A stretch of 64,000 nucleotides of DNA from contig NC_066584.1 in NCBI RefSeq assembly GCF_024323335.1, positions 271,289,618-271,353,617 of the forward strand, read 5' to 3'. This DNA comes from Lathyrus oleraceus (taxonomy: Eukaryota; Streptophyta; Magnoliopsida; Fabales; Fabaceae). Under the pieces are notes generated by a model. The model had not been told where the DNA came from. It searched no databases and worked only from the letters and a program-made list of their open reading frames with translations. Shown piece by piece: positions 44,528 through 54,575 of this stretch (position 1 is its first letter; each line of letters begins with the position of its first letter). Made by a program: the position numbers and the translations under genes.

Positions 44528-46197
44528 TGTCGCAACCTGAAAAATACAGTACGAAAAAAAAAACCGGCGAAAGAAAAAGACAGAAGAGTCGCCACCGTGC
44601 GTTATTTATCCCAAGGGAGGGAAAGGAAACGCTCGAAGTAAACCTGAAAAAGGAAAGGACAAGACGGGGTCTCGCAACCAAATCTTGGGTTCGGGAGTCG
44701 GTTATGCGAAGGGAAGGTATTAGCACCCCTACGCATCCGTAGTACTCTACGGGATCCACTTTTGTAGTTCTTGTCTAAAGGGTGTGGGTTTATCTTGTGT
44801 TGTTTGCCAAAAAAAAAGGGTTAAATGAAAATGACTCGCGCGGATGTCGTATCTACTGCATACGTATCTCATCTGAATATGAGAATCAGAGTCTTCGTAG
44901 CTCGGCTGACCTATGGGTTGGGGGGATGTGTGCTCGCTAAGACATCGCGTCTTATGCCTACGTATCTCATCTGGCCTGAGAATCAGAGCAAAACGTAGTT
45001 CGGCTAACTACGGGGTTATGGATTGGGTTTTGGACGAACGACGTTACTACGCAATCTACCGGATGCTCGACCTTTGGAGACTTACTCGCCTGTAGTAGAA
45101 GGAGTTAGCGTGTTGCTTTGGGTTTTAGGGTTTGGGATGCTCGAGGGAAAAAAGGCAGTCCTTGACGAAGGAACCGCGCTACCTGCAGGGATATAAATAC
45201 AAAACACAAAACATGTATCTCAAAGTAAAATGCCACCAAGGGGCTCAAAAGTTGCCTCCTATTGAGGTCTTCCAGCTAGGAAAGCAGTAAAATGCGGGAA
45301 AAATGTAAAAGTACCACGCGGATAAAGATCCGAAGTAACAACAATTAGAGGAATGGGAAACCCTGAGATCCTTCCAAGCTAACATCATCAAAGAAAGTGG
45401 GTCAGTACAGGTAATCGGAATGAACCTCCAGGGGTTATCCCACAAATAAAGTGGGAAACCACGCAAGTTATCCCTGCAAAAGTCATGTGAGCCCTCACAA
45501 AAACTCAACAAAAGGGTTAGTGAAACACCATAAGCATTTTTTTCATGATCAACAGTATGGTTTCAGAAAAACTCAAACCCTGTGGCATACACTCAAAAAT
45601 TAAACGGTTAAACATTCAAGGCATTGTTTATACATTCATATACATATTAAACCCATGGGCAAAGGTAATGGGAATAATGGCAAACCTGATTGGAGAGCTT
45701 GATTGAAATTGAGTTGCACCCGTGAGGTTTACAAAACAATCTTCAAGGTTTATGTGAGGCAGAGGTGATTCTGTGTAGTTAAGTTCCCTTCGGGGTTTGG
45801 AGGCTGCTCTGAACTCCGTTAGGTCTTCTCTCACTATCTTTTTCCTCAGGGTTTTGTTCCAAGGAAACCTCAGAGTATTTTGCTTCTCTTCAAAATCCCC
45901 CTTTGTTCTGTGTTCTCTCAAGTGAAGCCTTGGTATTTATAGACTGAATTTCATGGTTTTGTGGGCTCAAATGAGAGAGACCCAAGTCCAAAATTTTTTA
46001 TTATATTTTATTTATTTAATTATTTATTTAATTAATTAAATAATTTAATTAATTAATATTTTTTTTTTCGTTTTTTTTTTCCGTTTTTTTTTTTCGTTTT
46101 TTTTTTTTTTGGATCTAATTCTGATTGACATGATGAAATGCAATATGAAATGCTAAATGAATGCATGAATGAGGAGGGAAAATTTTGGGGTGTTACA
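44528..46197 (-). repeat. E3 5' LTR (1.67 kb)
   Basis: Plus strand TGTCGCAACC to GGGGTGTTACA, nearly identical to 23814-25506; length differences are in T and A runs. TATA box on the minus strand at 45934-45941. Directly followed by target duplication GAGGG. Confidence 0.95.
45934..45941 (-). promoter_or_regulatory. TATA box of E3 5' LTR
   Basis: The minus strand reads TATAAATA (plus TATTTATA), in the same context (TATAAATACCAAG) as the E2 TATA box. Confidence 0.6.
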
Positions 46198-46202
46198 GAG
46201 GG

Positions 46203-48890
46203 TCAGAAGGCGCCCGGTCTGGATTTCGAAAGCTTAGGTCTGGTCTCTGATGTGGTCATTCCTCGCAAATTCAAGGTCCCTGCTTTCACTAAGTATGATG
46301 GTGCGTCTTGTCCTCAAATGCATCTAAGAGCTTATGTGAGAAAGATCCAGCCGTATACCACTGATAGGAAGCTATGGATCCATTTCTTCCAAGAGAGTCT
46401 GTCTGGCACATAGTTAGAGTGGTATTATCATCTCGAGAGCTCTAACATCCGCACCTGGACTGATTTAGCGACAACTTTCTACAAGCACTACCAGTATAAT
46501 TCTGAATTAGCGCCTACTCGACTACAGCTGTAGAATATGACTATGGGCTCTAAAGAAAGCTTCAAAGAATATGCTAAAAAATGGAGAGACTTGGCTGGCA
46601 GAGTCAAACCCCCTATGACTGATCGAGAATTAGTGGACATGTTCATGGGTACACTGACTGGCCCATTCTACAGCCATCTATTGGGAAGTTCCTCATCGGG
46701 TTTCATTGAACTTATATTGACGGGTGAACGTGTTGAAAGCGGCATTCGAAGTGGAAAGATACAGGCGGCTACCTCTGCAAGCACCAAAAAGTCCTATCAG
46801 GGGAAGAATGAATCAAATGCTGTGTACGGTCAAAGGGGTCATAACAAGAAAAATCGTGACCATACTGTTGGAGCAGTTACGATTGCAGCACCGCCATCTC
46901 AAAACTTCCAACACAGACAAGACAGGCCAAGAAGGCAGTTTACCAAGATCAATATGACTTTAGCACAAGCACTGCAGGGTATGCTAAAAGCAAATTTAAT
47001 TACCCTCAGAGATCCTCCTGCAAATCCCAACACTACTTCTCCTTGTTATAATCCCAATGCCAGGTGTGCATATCACTCCGATAGCCCCGGGCATGATACA
47101 AACGATTGTTGGTTGTTGAAGAATAAGATTCAGGATATGATCGACGCTAGAGAAATTGAATTTGATCCTCCAGAGACTCCTAATGTCATCACTGCTCTTA
47201 TGCCTAATCATGACAAGACTGTTAATGTTGTGGATGACAATTCTTATATTACTAATGTAGCTGACTTAGCATCTCCTCTCCTGATCATCAAGAAGAATTT
47301 ATTGCAAGCTAGTTTATTTCCAGGTTGTGCTGAAAATTGTGATCTCTATATACTCCGACCCAATGATTGCTTAAAGTTGAGGAATGGTATTCAACGGCTG
47401 ATGGATGATCGTACAATTCTTTTTGAAAAGATTCCTAAGGTGGAAAACCCTATTGAAGAAATATTTGTGATTGCTAGGTCCAAAGTTACAGTGAAGATTA
47501 CCGCTACTAGAGTGCCTGTGAAGATTACTGCTGAGCCCAAGGTAGCTCCCCTAATTATTACTGCACTTGGCCCAGTACCGTATTCCTCAAGCAAAGCCAT
47601 TCCGTGGAATTATGGAGGTGATGTTTACATCCACGGCATAAAGCAAGATGATAATTCTGCTAATCCTAATGACGTTGACATTATTGGGACTAGTAAAATT
47701 ACTCGAAGTGGAAGGATCTTCTCTCCAGAAATCTCACCTCCCGCCCCTGAAACTCGAGGAAAGGGACCAGTAATCAATCCTTCTCAGTCAAAGACGCCAA
47801 TCGAAGTTACTACCGAAGATGTTGCCAAGCAGGAAATGGAAGAAATGCTGAAAATCATCCGTAAGAGTGATGTTGATGTGGTAGAACAGCTGGGGCATAC
47901 TTCGTCTAAAATTTCGATGTTATCCTTGTTGTTATCTTCTGAATCTCATGCCAATGAGTTGATAAAATTCTTGAAGACCGCTCATGTACCTCAGGAGACA
48001 TCTGTCGATCAGTTAGAAAATTATGTTGCTAACTTGGCTGTTGATAATGGCATAGGCTTTTCTGATGCTGACCTGACACCAGCAGGAAAGAATCACAATA
48101 AAGCTTTGCATATCTCCATTGAGTGTAAGGGGATCACCTTGTCTCATGTGTTGATCGACAATGGCTCTTCTTTGAATGTGCTACCGAAAGCTGTGCTCGA
48201 TAAGCTTGACTGTAAAAGCATTGAACTGAAACCTAGTGACGTTGTGGTGCGTGCTTACGATGGTGCGAAGAGTGTTGTCCATGGTGAAGTGGTTCTCCCT
48301 ATCAAGATAGGACCTCAAGTCTTCAACACTACCTGTTACGTAATGAACATCCGTCCTGCCTATTCCTGCTTGCTGGGACGCCCTTGGATCCATGGGGCAA
48401 GTGTTGTAGCTTCGTCTCTCCATCAAAAGCTGAGGTATCCAATAGAGGGCAAGATTGTCACTGTGTGTGGAGAAGAAGAGTATATTGTCAGTAGTATGCA
48501 TACCTTCAGATACGTCGAGATGGATGGTGAATTCTTTGAGACTCCTTCTCAGTCATTTGAAGTAGTTCCTCCGGCTAGTCCTGTCCTTAAGTCAACTTCC
48601 CGTGTGCCCAAGGTTATTCGTGCTCCTCCTGCTATGATTTCTCTGAAAGATGCTCGAGCCGTGGTTGAAGATGGTGGTCGTACTGGCTGGGGTCAACTGA
48701 TCAATGTACCGTACAAGTCTGATAAATTTGGCCTGGGGTTTAGCTCTGAAAAGATAGTCAAAGATCAGATTAATGCTGTAGAAGATGCTGATAGCGATTA
48801 CGACTTGGATAGCTGGATTTTCCCAACAATTGGTGACAGACTCAATAATTGGAAGGCTGAAGACACTATCCCGATTTCCTTTAAGCAGGA
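46203..48890 (+). pseudogene. E1 gag (capsid to nucleocapsid) and protease
   Basis: It continues E1 gag from 23813. The capsid region (HLRAYVRKIQPYTTDRKLWI, then FYKHYQYN) is interrupted by TAG at 46411-46413 and 46531-46533 in the same frame. From 46537 a 785-residue open stretch holds the rest of capsid, a Cys/His motif (CAYHSDSPGHDTNDC), a linker and an aspartic protease with active-site DNGSS near residue 541 and a later LLGRPWIHGA. The TAA at 48892 lies inside the proposed intron, so spliced RNA would read on into pol. Gag would form the particle and protease cut the polyprotein; this copy is broken by the ambers. Confidence 0.88.
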
Positions 48891-49141
48891 GTAATTGTTA
48901 TTGCTTATTTTAGTGTTTCAAATTTTGTAATTTTTATTATGAATAATTGAACTTCTTAAAGCATTGTGTCTATGCCCAGGGCACAATAGCTAATTTGTTA
49001 AGGGTTTTGTCATTTTCATAAGCATATTCACATTCAATAAATCAATGGACTTTTTGCATTCAAATATTGCGCTCTTTATCTTTCCTGTCATCTTTCAAAT
49101 AAGCTATGTTTTCTTACACACACTCACGTAACAAATTGCAG
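48891..49141 (+). other. E1 intron between protease and RT
   Basis: Donor GTAATT follows AAGCAGGA at 48890; acceptor TTGCAG ends at 49141 after a T/C-rich stretch. Removing the 251 bases joins the protease frame to the pre-RT frame without a stop. An intron at this place is an established trait of Ogre elements, used to control the amount of Pol relative to Gag. No transcript evidence is available here. Confidence 0.7.
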
Positions 49142-51303
49142 ATCCATATCCACTCTGGATCCTGTTGATAATAATTCTTCTACTGTTAATTATGGCTTTA
49201 AAAATCTGATCTACCAAGCCGAGGATGGAAGTGAGGAAGATTGCGAAGTGCCTGGAGAGCTTGCCAGACTATTACTGCAAGAAGAAAAGACTATACAGCC
49301 GCATGAGGAATCAATTGAAATTGTAAATCTGGGTACTGAAGTAGACAAGAAAGAACTCAAAATAGGAGCAGGCTTGGAAAACAGTGTCAAAGAAAGATTG
49401 ATTCAGATGTTACATGACTATGTAGAGATTTTTGCTTGGTCTTATGAAGACATGCCAGGACTGGATACTGATATAGTAGTACATCGTTTGCCGATGAAGG
49501 AAGATTGTCATCCTGTTAAGCAATTCGTCGCATGCATCCTGAAATGTTTGAGAAAATCAAAGTCGAGGTTATGAAACAGTTTAATGCAGGTTTTCTAGCT
49601 GTTACTTCTTATCCTCAATGGTTGCTAATGTGGTACTAGTGCCAAAGAAGGATGGTAAGGTGCGAATGTGTGTAGATTACAGAGATTTGAATAAAGCAAG
49701 TCCTAAAGATGACTTTCCACTTCCGCACATTGATGTTCTGGTAGATAACACCGCTTAACACAAGGTATTCTCATTCATGGATAGATTCTCAGGTTATAAC
49801 CAGATTAAGATGGCACCTGAAGACATGGAGAAAACTATGTTTGTGACGCAATAGGGCACTTTCTGTTACAAAGTAATGCCATTCGGTTTAAAGAATGTAG
49901 GGGCAACATACCAGCGTGCTATGGTGGTTTTGTTCCATGATATGATCCATCATGAAATAGAGGTATATGTGGATGACATGATAGCCAAATCTCATACTGA
50001 AGAAGAACATCTCGATCATTTATACAAACTGTTTGAGAGGTTGAAGAAATACAAGTTGAGATTGAACCCGAACAAATGCACCTTTGGAGTAAGATCCGGT
50101 AAACTCTTGGGCTTTATTGTCAGTGGTAAAGTAATTAAGGTTGACCCGGCTAAGGTGAGAGCTATTCAAGAAATGCCAGTTCCCCGTACAAATAAAGAAG
50201 TCAGAGGTTTCTTGGGATGCTTGAATTACATTTCCCGATTTATCTCCCATTTGACTGCTACTTGCAAACCCATCTTCAAATTACTGAGGAAAAATCAAGA
50301 GATAATATGGAATGATGAATGTCAAGAAGCTTTTGACAAAATCAAGAAGTATCTCCAAGAACCTCCAATTCTGATGCCACCAGTTGAAGGAAAACCTCTA
50401 ATCATGTATTTGACCGTGTTAGAAAATTCAATGGGGTGTGTGCTGGGGCAACATGACGAGTCTGGTCGAAAAGAGCATGCAATATACTCCCTTAGCAAAA
50501 AATTTACCGACTGTGAAACAAGATACTCACTGCTTGAGAAAACTTGTTGTGCTTTGGCTTGGGCTGCTCGCCGACTAAGACAGTATATGTTGAATCATAC
50601 CACTTTATTGATTTCTAAGATGGATCCTATCAAATATATATTTGAGAAACCTGCTCTCTCCGGAAGAATAGCAAGATGGCAGATGATTTTAACAGAGTAT
50701 GATATCCAGTATACTACCCAGAAAGCAATCAAAGGAAGTGTGTTAGCTGATCATTTGGCTCATCAAGCAGTTGATAATTACCAATCTATGAATTTTGAGT
50801 TCCCTGATGAGGATGTTATGCTTGTTACTGATTATGAAGAACCTGGACCGGATGAAGGACCCGAACTGGGATCCCGATGGACTATGGTTTTTGATGGATC
50901 TTCTAATGCATTGGGCAATGGCGTTGGTGTTGTAATTATTTCTCCCAAGGGTTGTCATACGCCTTTCACTGCTAGACTATGTTTTGATTGTACCAATAAT
51001 ATGGATGAGTATGAAGCATGTATTTTGGGATTCAGAGCTGCTATAGACCTGAGAATCAAGTTTTTGAGTGTGTACGGAGACTCGACCTTAGTAATCAGTC
51101 AGATCAAAGGAGAATGGGACACTAAACATCCGAATCTCATCCCTTATCGAGAGCGGGTGTTGACATTAATCCCATACTTTGAAGAGATTACATTCGAACA
51201 TATTCCACGAGAAGAGAATCAGTTGGCAGACGCATTGGCTACCAGGTCATCTATGTTCAGAGTCAGATGGGACAATGAAGCTCCCATGATCACCATTGAA
51301 TGA
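49142..51303 (+). pseudogene. E1 pol: reverse transcriptase, RNase H and archaeal-type RNase H
   Basis: The pre-RT segment (PHEESIEIVNLGTEVDKKEL) is shifted after 49520 by small deletions (one base lost near 49620). The RT start (VPKKDGKVRMCVDYRDLNKA, 49640-49700) has TAA at 49756 and TAG at 49852. From 49876 the frame is open for 475 residues: RT with YVDD at residues 31-34, the usual RNase H (about 170-290), then a second RNase H with the D-E-D-D pattern (VFDGSS, MDEYEA, YGDSTL, LADALA; about 336-460), the mark of the Tat/Ogre lineage. A TGA at 51301 separates it from integrase. Confidence 0.9.
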
Positions 51304-52623
51304 TTAGATGAACCAACATATTGTTATGAACTTAATGCTGATGAAGTAGAAGAGAAACCTTGGTTCCACGAAGTAAAAAGATATTTAGAAACTCAGGAAT
51401 ACCCTGAAGGGGCATCCATCAATGACAGAAAATTTCTGAGGAAGTTCTCCGCTAAATTCTTTTTGAGTAATGGAGTATTATACAAACGTAATCATGATTC
51501 GACTTTGCTTCGCTGTATGGATAAAAAGGAAGCAGAAAAGATTATGGAAGACATGCATGACGGTATTTTTGGGACTCATTCTAGTGGACATACGATGGCC
51601 AAGAAGATTCTGAGATCAGGGTATTATTGGTCTACCATGGAAGTTGATTGCCACCAGCACTCCAGAACTTGTCACAAGTGCCAGATCTATGCGGACAAAG
51701 TACATGTACCTCATGCTCCATTGAACGTGTTGACAGCCCCTTGGCTCTTTGCAATGTGGGGCATTGATATGATTGGAGAGATTAAACCTACTGCTTCTAA
51801 TGGACATCGTTTCATTCTTGTTGTTATTGATTACTTTACGAAGTGGGTAGAGGCAACCTCATTTGCTTCTGTCACCAAGAATGTGGTGGCACGGTTCATC
51901 AAGAATAGTCTTATTTGTCGGTATGGCATCCCTGAAAGAGTTATCACTGATAATGGTACTAATTTGAACAACAAGATGATTACTGAACTCTGCACGCAGT
52001 TCAAAATAAAACACCATAACTCTTCTCCGTACCGGCCAAAGATGAATGGCACCGCAGAAGCTGCTAATAAGAATATTAAGAAGATTATACAAAAGATGAC
52101 AATAACATACAAAGACTGGTATGAGATGTTACCATTTGCTCTTCATGGTTATCGCACTTCAGTACGCACTTCGACAGGGGCAACTCCTTTCTCTTTAGTC
52201 TATGGAATGGAAGTCGTTTTACCAGTGGAAGTTCAGATTCCCTCTCTAAGAATTATGAAAGATGCAGGCTTCGATGAAGATGAATGGATTCAGACTCGAC
52301 TCGATCAGATAAATTTGATTGATGAAAAGAGACTTGCGGCTGTTTGTCATGGACAGATATATCAGAAGCGCATGACCCAGGCATTTAATAAAAAAGTCAA
52401 GAGAAAGGTGTATCAAATTGGCGACTGGGTGATAAAGCGTATCATTCTACCACAAGGTGATCCTAGAGGCAAATGGACTCCCACATACGAAGGGCCATTT
52501 GTAGTTAAGAAGGTATTCTCTGGTGGAGCCATGATGCTTGCTACAATGGATGGCGAAGATTTCCCGCATCCCGTGAACACGGACATAGTTAAAAAAATAC
52601 TACGCATAAAAGAGACCCGCTAG
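51304..52623 (+). pseudogene. E1 integrase
   Basis: It continues in the RT frame after the TGA. The zinc-binding HHCC part (HSSGHTMAKKI, then CHKCQIYADK) is near 51580-51700. The catalytic acids lie in GIDMIGE, ITDNGTNLNN and GTAEAANKN (DDE pattern), and the C-terminal GKWTPTYEGPFVVKKVF block is near 52470. One extra A in an A-run near 52590 shifts the last residues past the normal end seen in E2. The enzyme would insert element DNA into the genome; apart from the upstream TGA and the shifted tail the domain is whole. Confidence 0.88.
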
Positions 52624-52800
52624 GTCGACATATCTAGGCAAAAGTAAGGGCATCTCGGCGAACCAAAAGGGTTCGGGCAAAAATTAGGGATAAACATATA
52701 AAAATGTACACCCGACAAGTCGAAAACCTGAAAAGGCGGCTTGGGCAAAAAAGGGTATCCTGGTGGACTGAAAACCTGAAAAGACGGTCCAGGCAAAAAT
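52615..52800 (+). other. E1 post-integrase hairpin module
   Basis: CTAG/CTAG (52620-52623 with 52634-52637, weak), CGAACC/GGTTCG (52659-52664 with 52670-52675), CAAGTCG/CGGCTTG (52716-52722 with 52737-52743) and TGGACTG/CGGTCCA (52764-52770 with 52785-52791). Each is followed by GGCAAAA. Order and spacing match E2 and E4, and the last two match E3. Confidence 0.72.
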
Positions 52801-53969
52801 TAGGGATTAAAGCGTATGACTATGTCCCGTTCTCGGTCAGCTTCACCAAAGTCAAAGAGACTGAACAAGCCAATCACTTCTATCCGACAGCAAGAGATAA
52901 GATGCTTGAAGACATAATAGCAGTAGTAGAATTAAAATCAATAGGACTTTTTTTCCATAGCTGTTTTTTCTTTGCTTTCTTGACAATTTCCTCTTACTAG
53001 GATTTCTGTCTCCTTGTATTAAAATTTCTTGTTTTTGGGCCCTCTTTCAAAATCAATACAATTTTATTTTCAAAAAGATACTTTTGTTTTACTTTCTCCG
53101 TTTTGTTTGCATAAACGTCCATTGACTTAATTCGAATTAATATATGCATTTGAATATGATTGATGTTTACCAAAAATACATGCATAAAATAGAAATAGCA
53201 ATTACTAAAAGACTTTAGGATCAAGGATAAGGTTTAACCATGCGTTCTAACAAATCCGGTTGCAAATCCTATTCCCCAGCAAAACCAGTTATTCCCAGAA
53301 GAAATTGGCACTACTAGACAGACTGGTCATCTCTTTTATCCCCAGTCAGGTTCTGTTGAATATTTCTACCATCAGACAGAAATCAAATATCCCCAGCTAA
53401 GAAAGGGTCATCAATACAAATATCTCCAACTAGAATATCGGGATTTATTTTCCCATGGCAAAAAATTTCAGACGCATAATTCATTCATGCATCATTTCAC
53501 AGCATATACATGCATGCAATGTTCGCATTTATTTTCAAGCGCATAAAACATCTCATGCATCATGACATGGCATGAGGCTAACTCTTTTTTTCCCAGGTTA
53601 ATTATCCTCCTGATACAGTGAAAATAAAGATTCATTCAGACAGATATCTTTATCGATTACATTCAAGATTCAGATACATCTTTCAGATATAATCCATATG
53701 AATATTGATTCTGACAAGCATTCTGATATCCTCCTAATGATGGCATCTTTAAGCCCATCCCAGACATTTATTGCAAATACAACATATACAAATATTATCA
53801 GATATAGCCTAACGTACGGCTCATTGTGATTCAGCCTAACGTATGGTTCCTTCAACTGTTCCAATACGGTCTAGCGTACGACCCATTTGGATATTCATCC
53901 CCTCAGATACTACCTAGCATACGGTACATTCTGAAATGTAGTCTAGCGTATGACTACCCCTTTTATCAT
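52801..53969 (+). other. E1 3' region, noncoding
   Basis: T-rich sequence and a few TTCCCCAG motifs (53270-53400). No credible gene; the ORF at 52704-53000 overlaps the hairpin module and is not conserved. Confidence 0.6.
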
Positions 53970-54360
53970 CAGATACAGCCTAATGGACGGCTCATTCTGC
54001 TACTCAGATACGATCTAGCATATGATCTATTCTGATCTTTTATCCTCAGATACAGCCTAATGGACGGCTCATTCTGCTACTCAGATACGATCTAGCGTAT
54101 GATCCATTTTGATCTTCTATCCTCAGATACAGCCTAACGAAAGACTCATTCTACTACTCAGATACGATCTAGCGTACGATCCATTCTGATCTTTATTTCT
54201 CCAGATACAGCCTAACGGACGGCTCACTCTGCTACTCAGATACGGTCTAGCGTATGACCCATTCTGATCCTTATCTCATCAGGTTCAGCTCACCCTAATA
54301 TCACCTAATGGATGACTCATTATACGGTCTAGCGTACGACCCAGTGTGACACCCATATCT
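53970..54360 (+). repeat. E1 77-bp tandem array
   Basis: CAGATACAGCCTAA recurs at 53970, 54047, 54124 and 54202 (period 77-78 bp). It is the same sequence family as the larger 144-bp array of E2, but unexpanded and with a different period. Confidence 0.85.
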
Positions 54361-54560
54361 TCAGATAGGGTCTAATGTACGACGCACTCTGAAGCTCTCA
54401 TCATCAAACTTTCTGGATGGCATCTTTAAGCCTATCTCCATTAAGACTATCTTTTAATTAACAAGTGCAAATTTTTGGGGCATTCTAAGTGTTCAATAAT
54501 CTTCCACCTCCAGATCACGAATGGCGTACATACCATTCTAATTCTCTCGGTTTAAGAATA

Positions 54561-54575
54561 TTGAACAGGGGCAGC
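54561..54575 (+). other. E1 polypurine tract
   Basis: TTGAACAGGGGCAGC directly before the 3' LTR. Confidence 0.8.

Larger units (their letters stand above)
23814..46197 (-). mobile_element. E3: Tat/Ogre-type element on the minus strand, gutted by E4 and a deletion
   Basis: LTRs at 44528-46197 (5') and 23814-25506 (3') with a perfect GAGGG duplication. On the minus strand: primer site 44508-44525, leader, gag 43368-42536, then E4 in opposite orientation, then the tail after integrase from 27717 down to 25507. The rest of gag and all of protease, RT, RNase H and integrase are missing. About 7.6 kb of E3 remains. The LTR ends relate it to E4, not to E1 and E2. Confidence 0.93.

Noticed and set aside
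52704..53000. 98-aa ORF after E1 integrase
   Set aside because: It overlaps the hairpin module. The matching frames in E2 and E4 are not conserved, while base pairing is.
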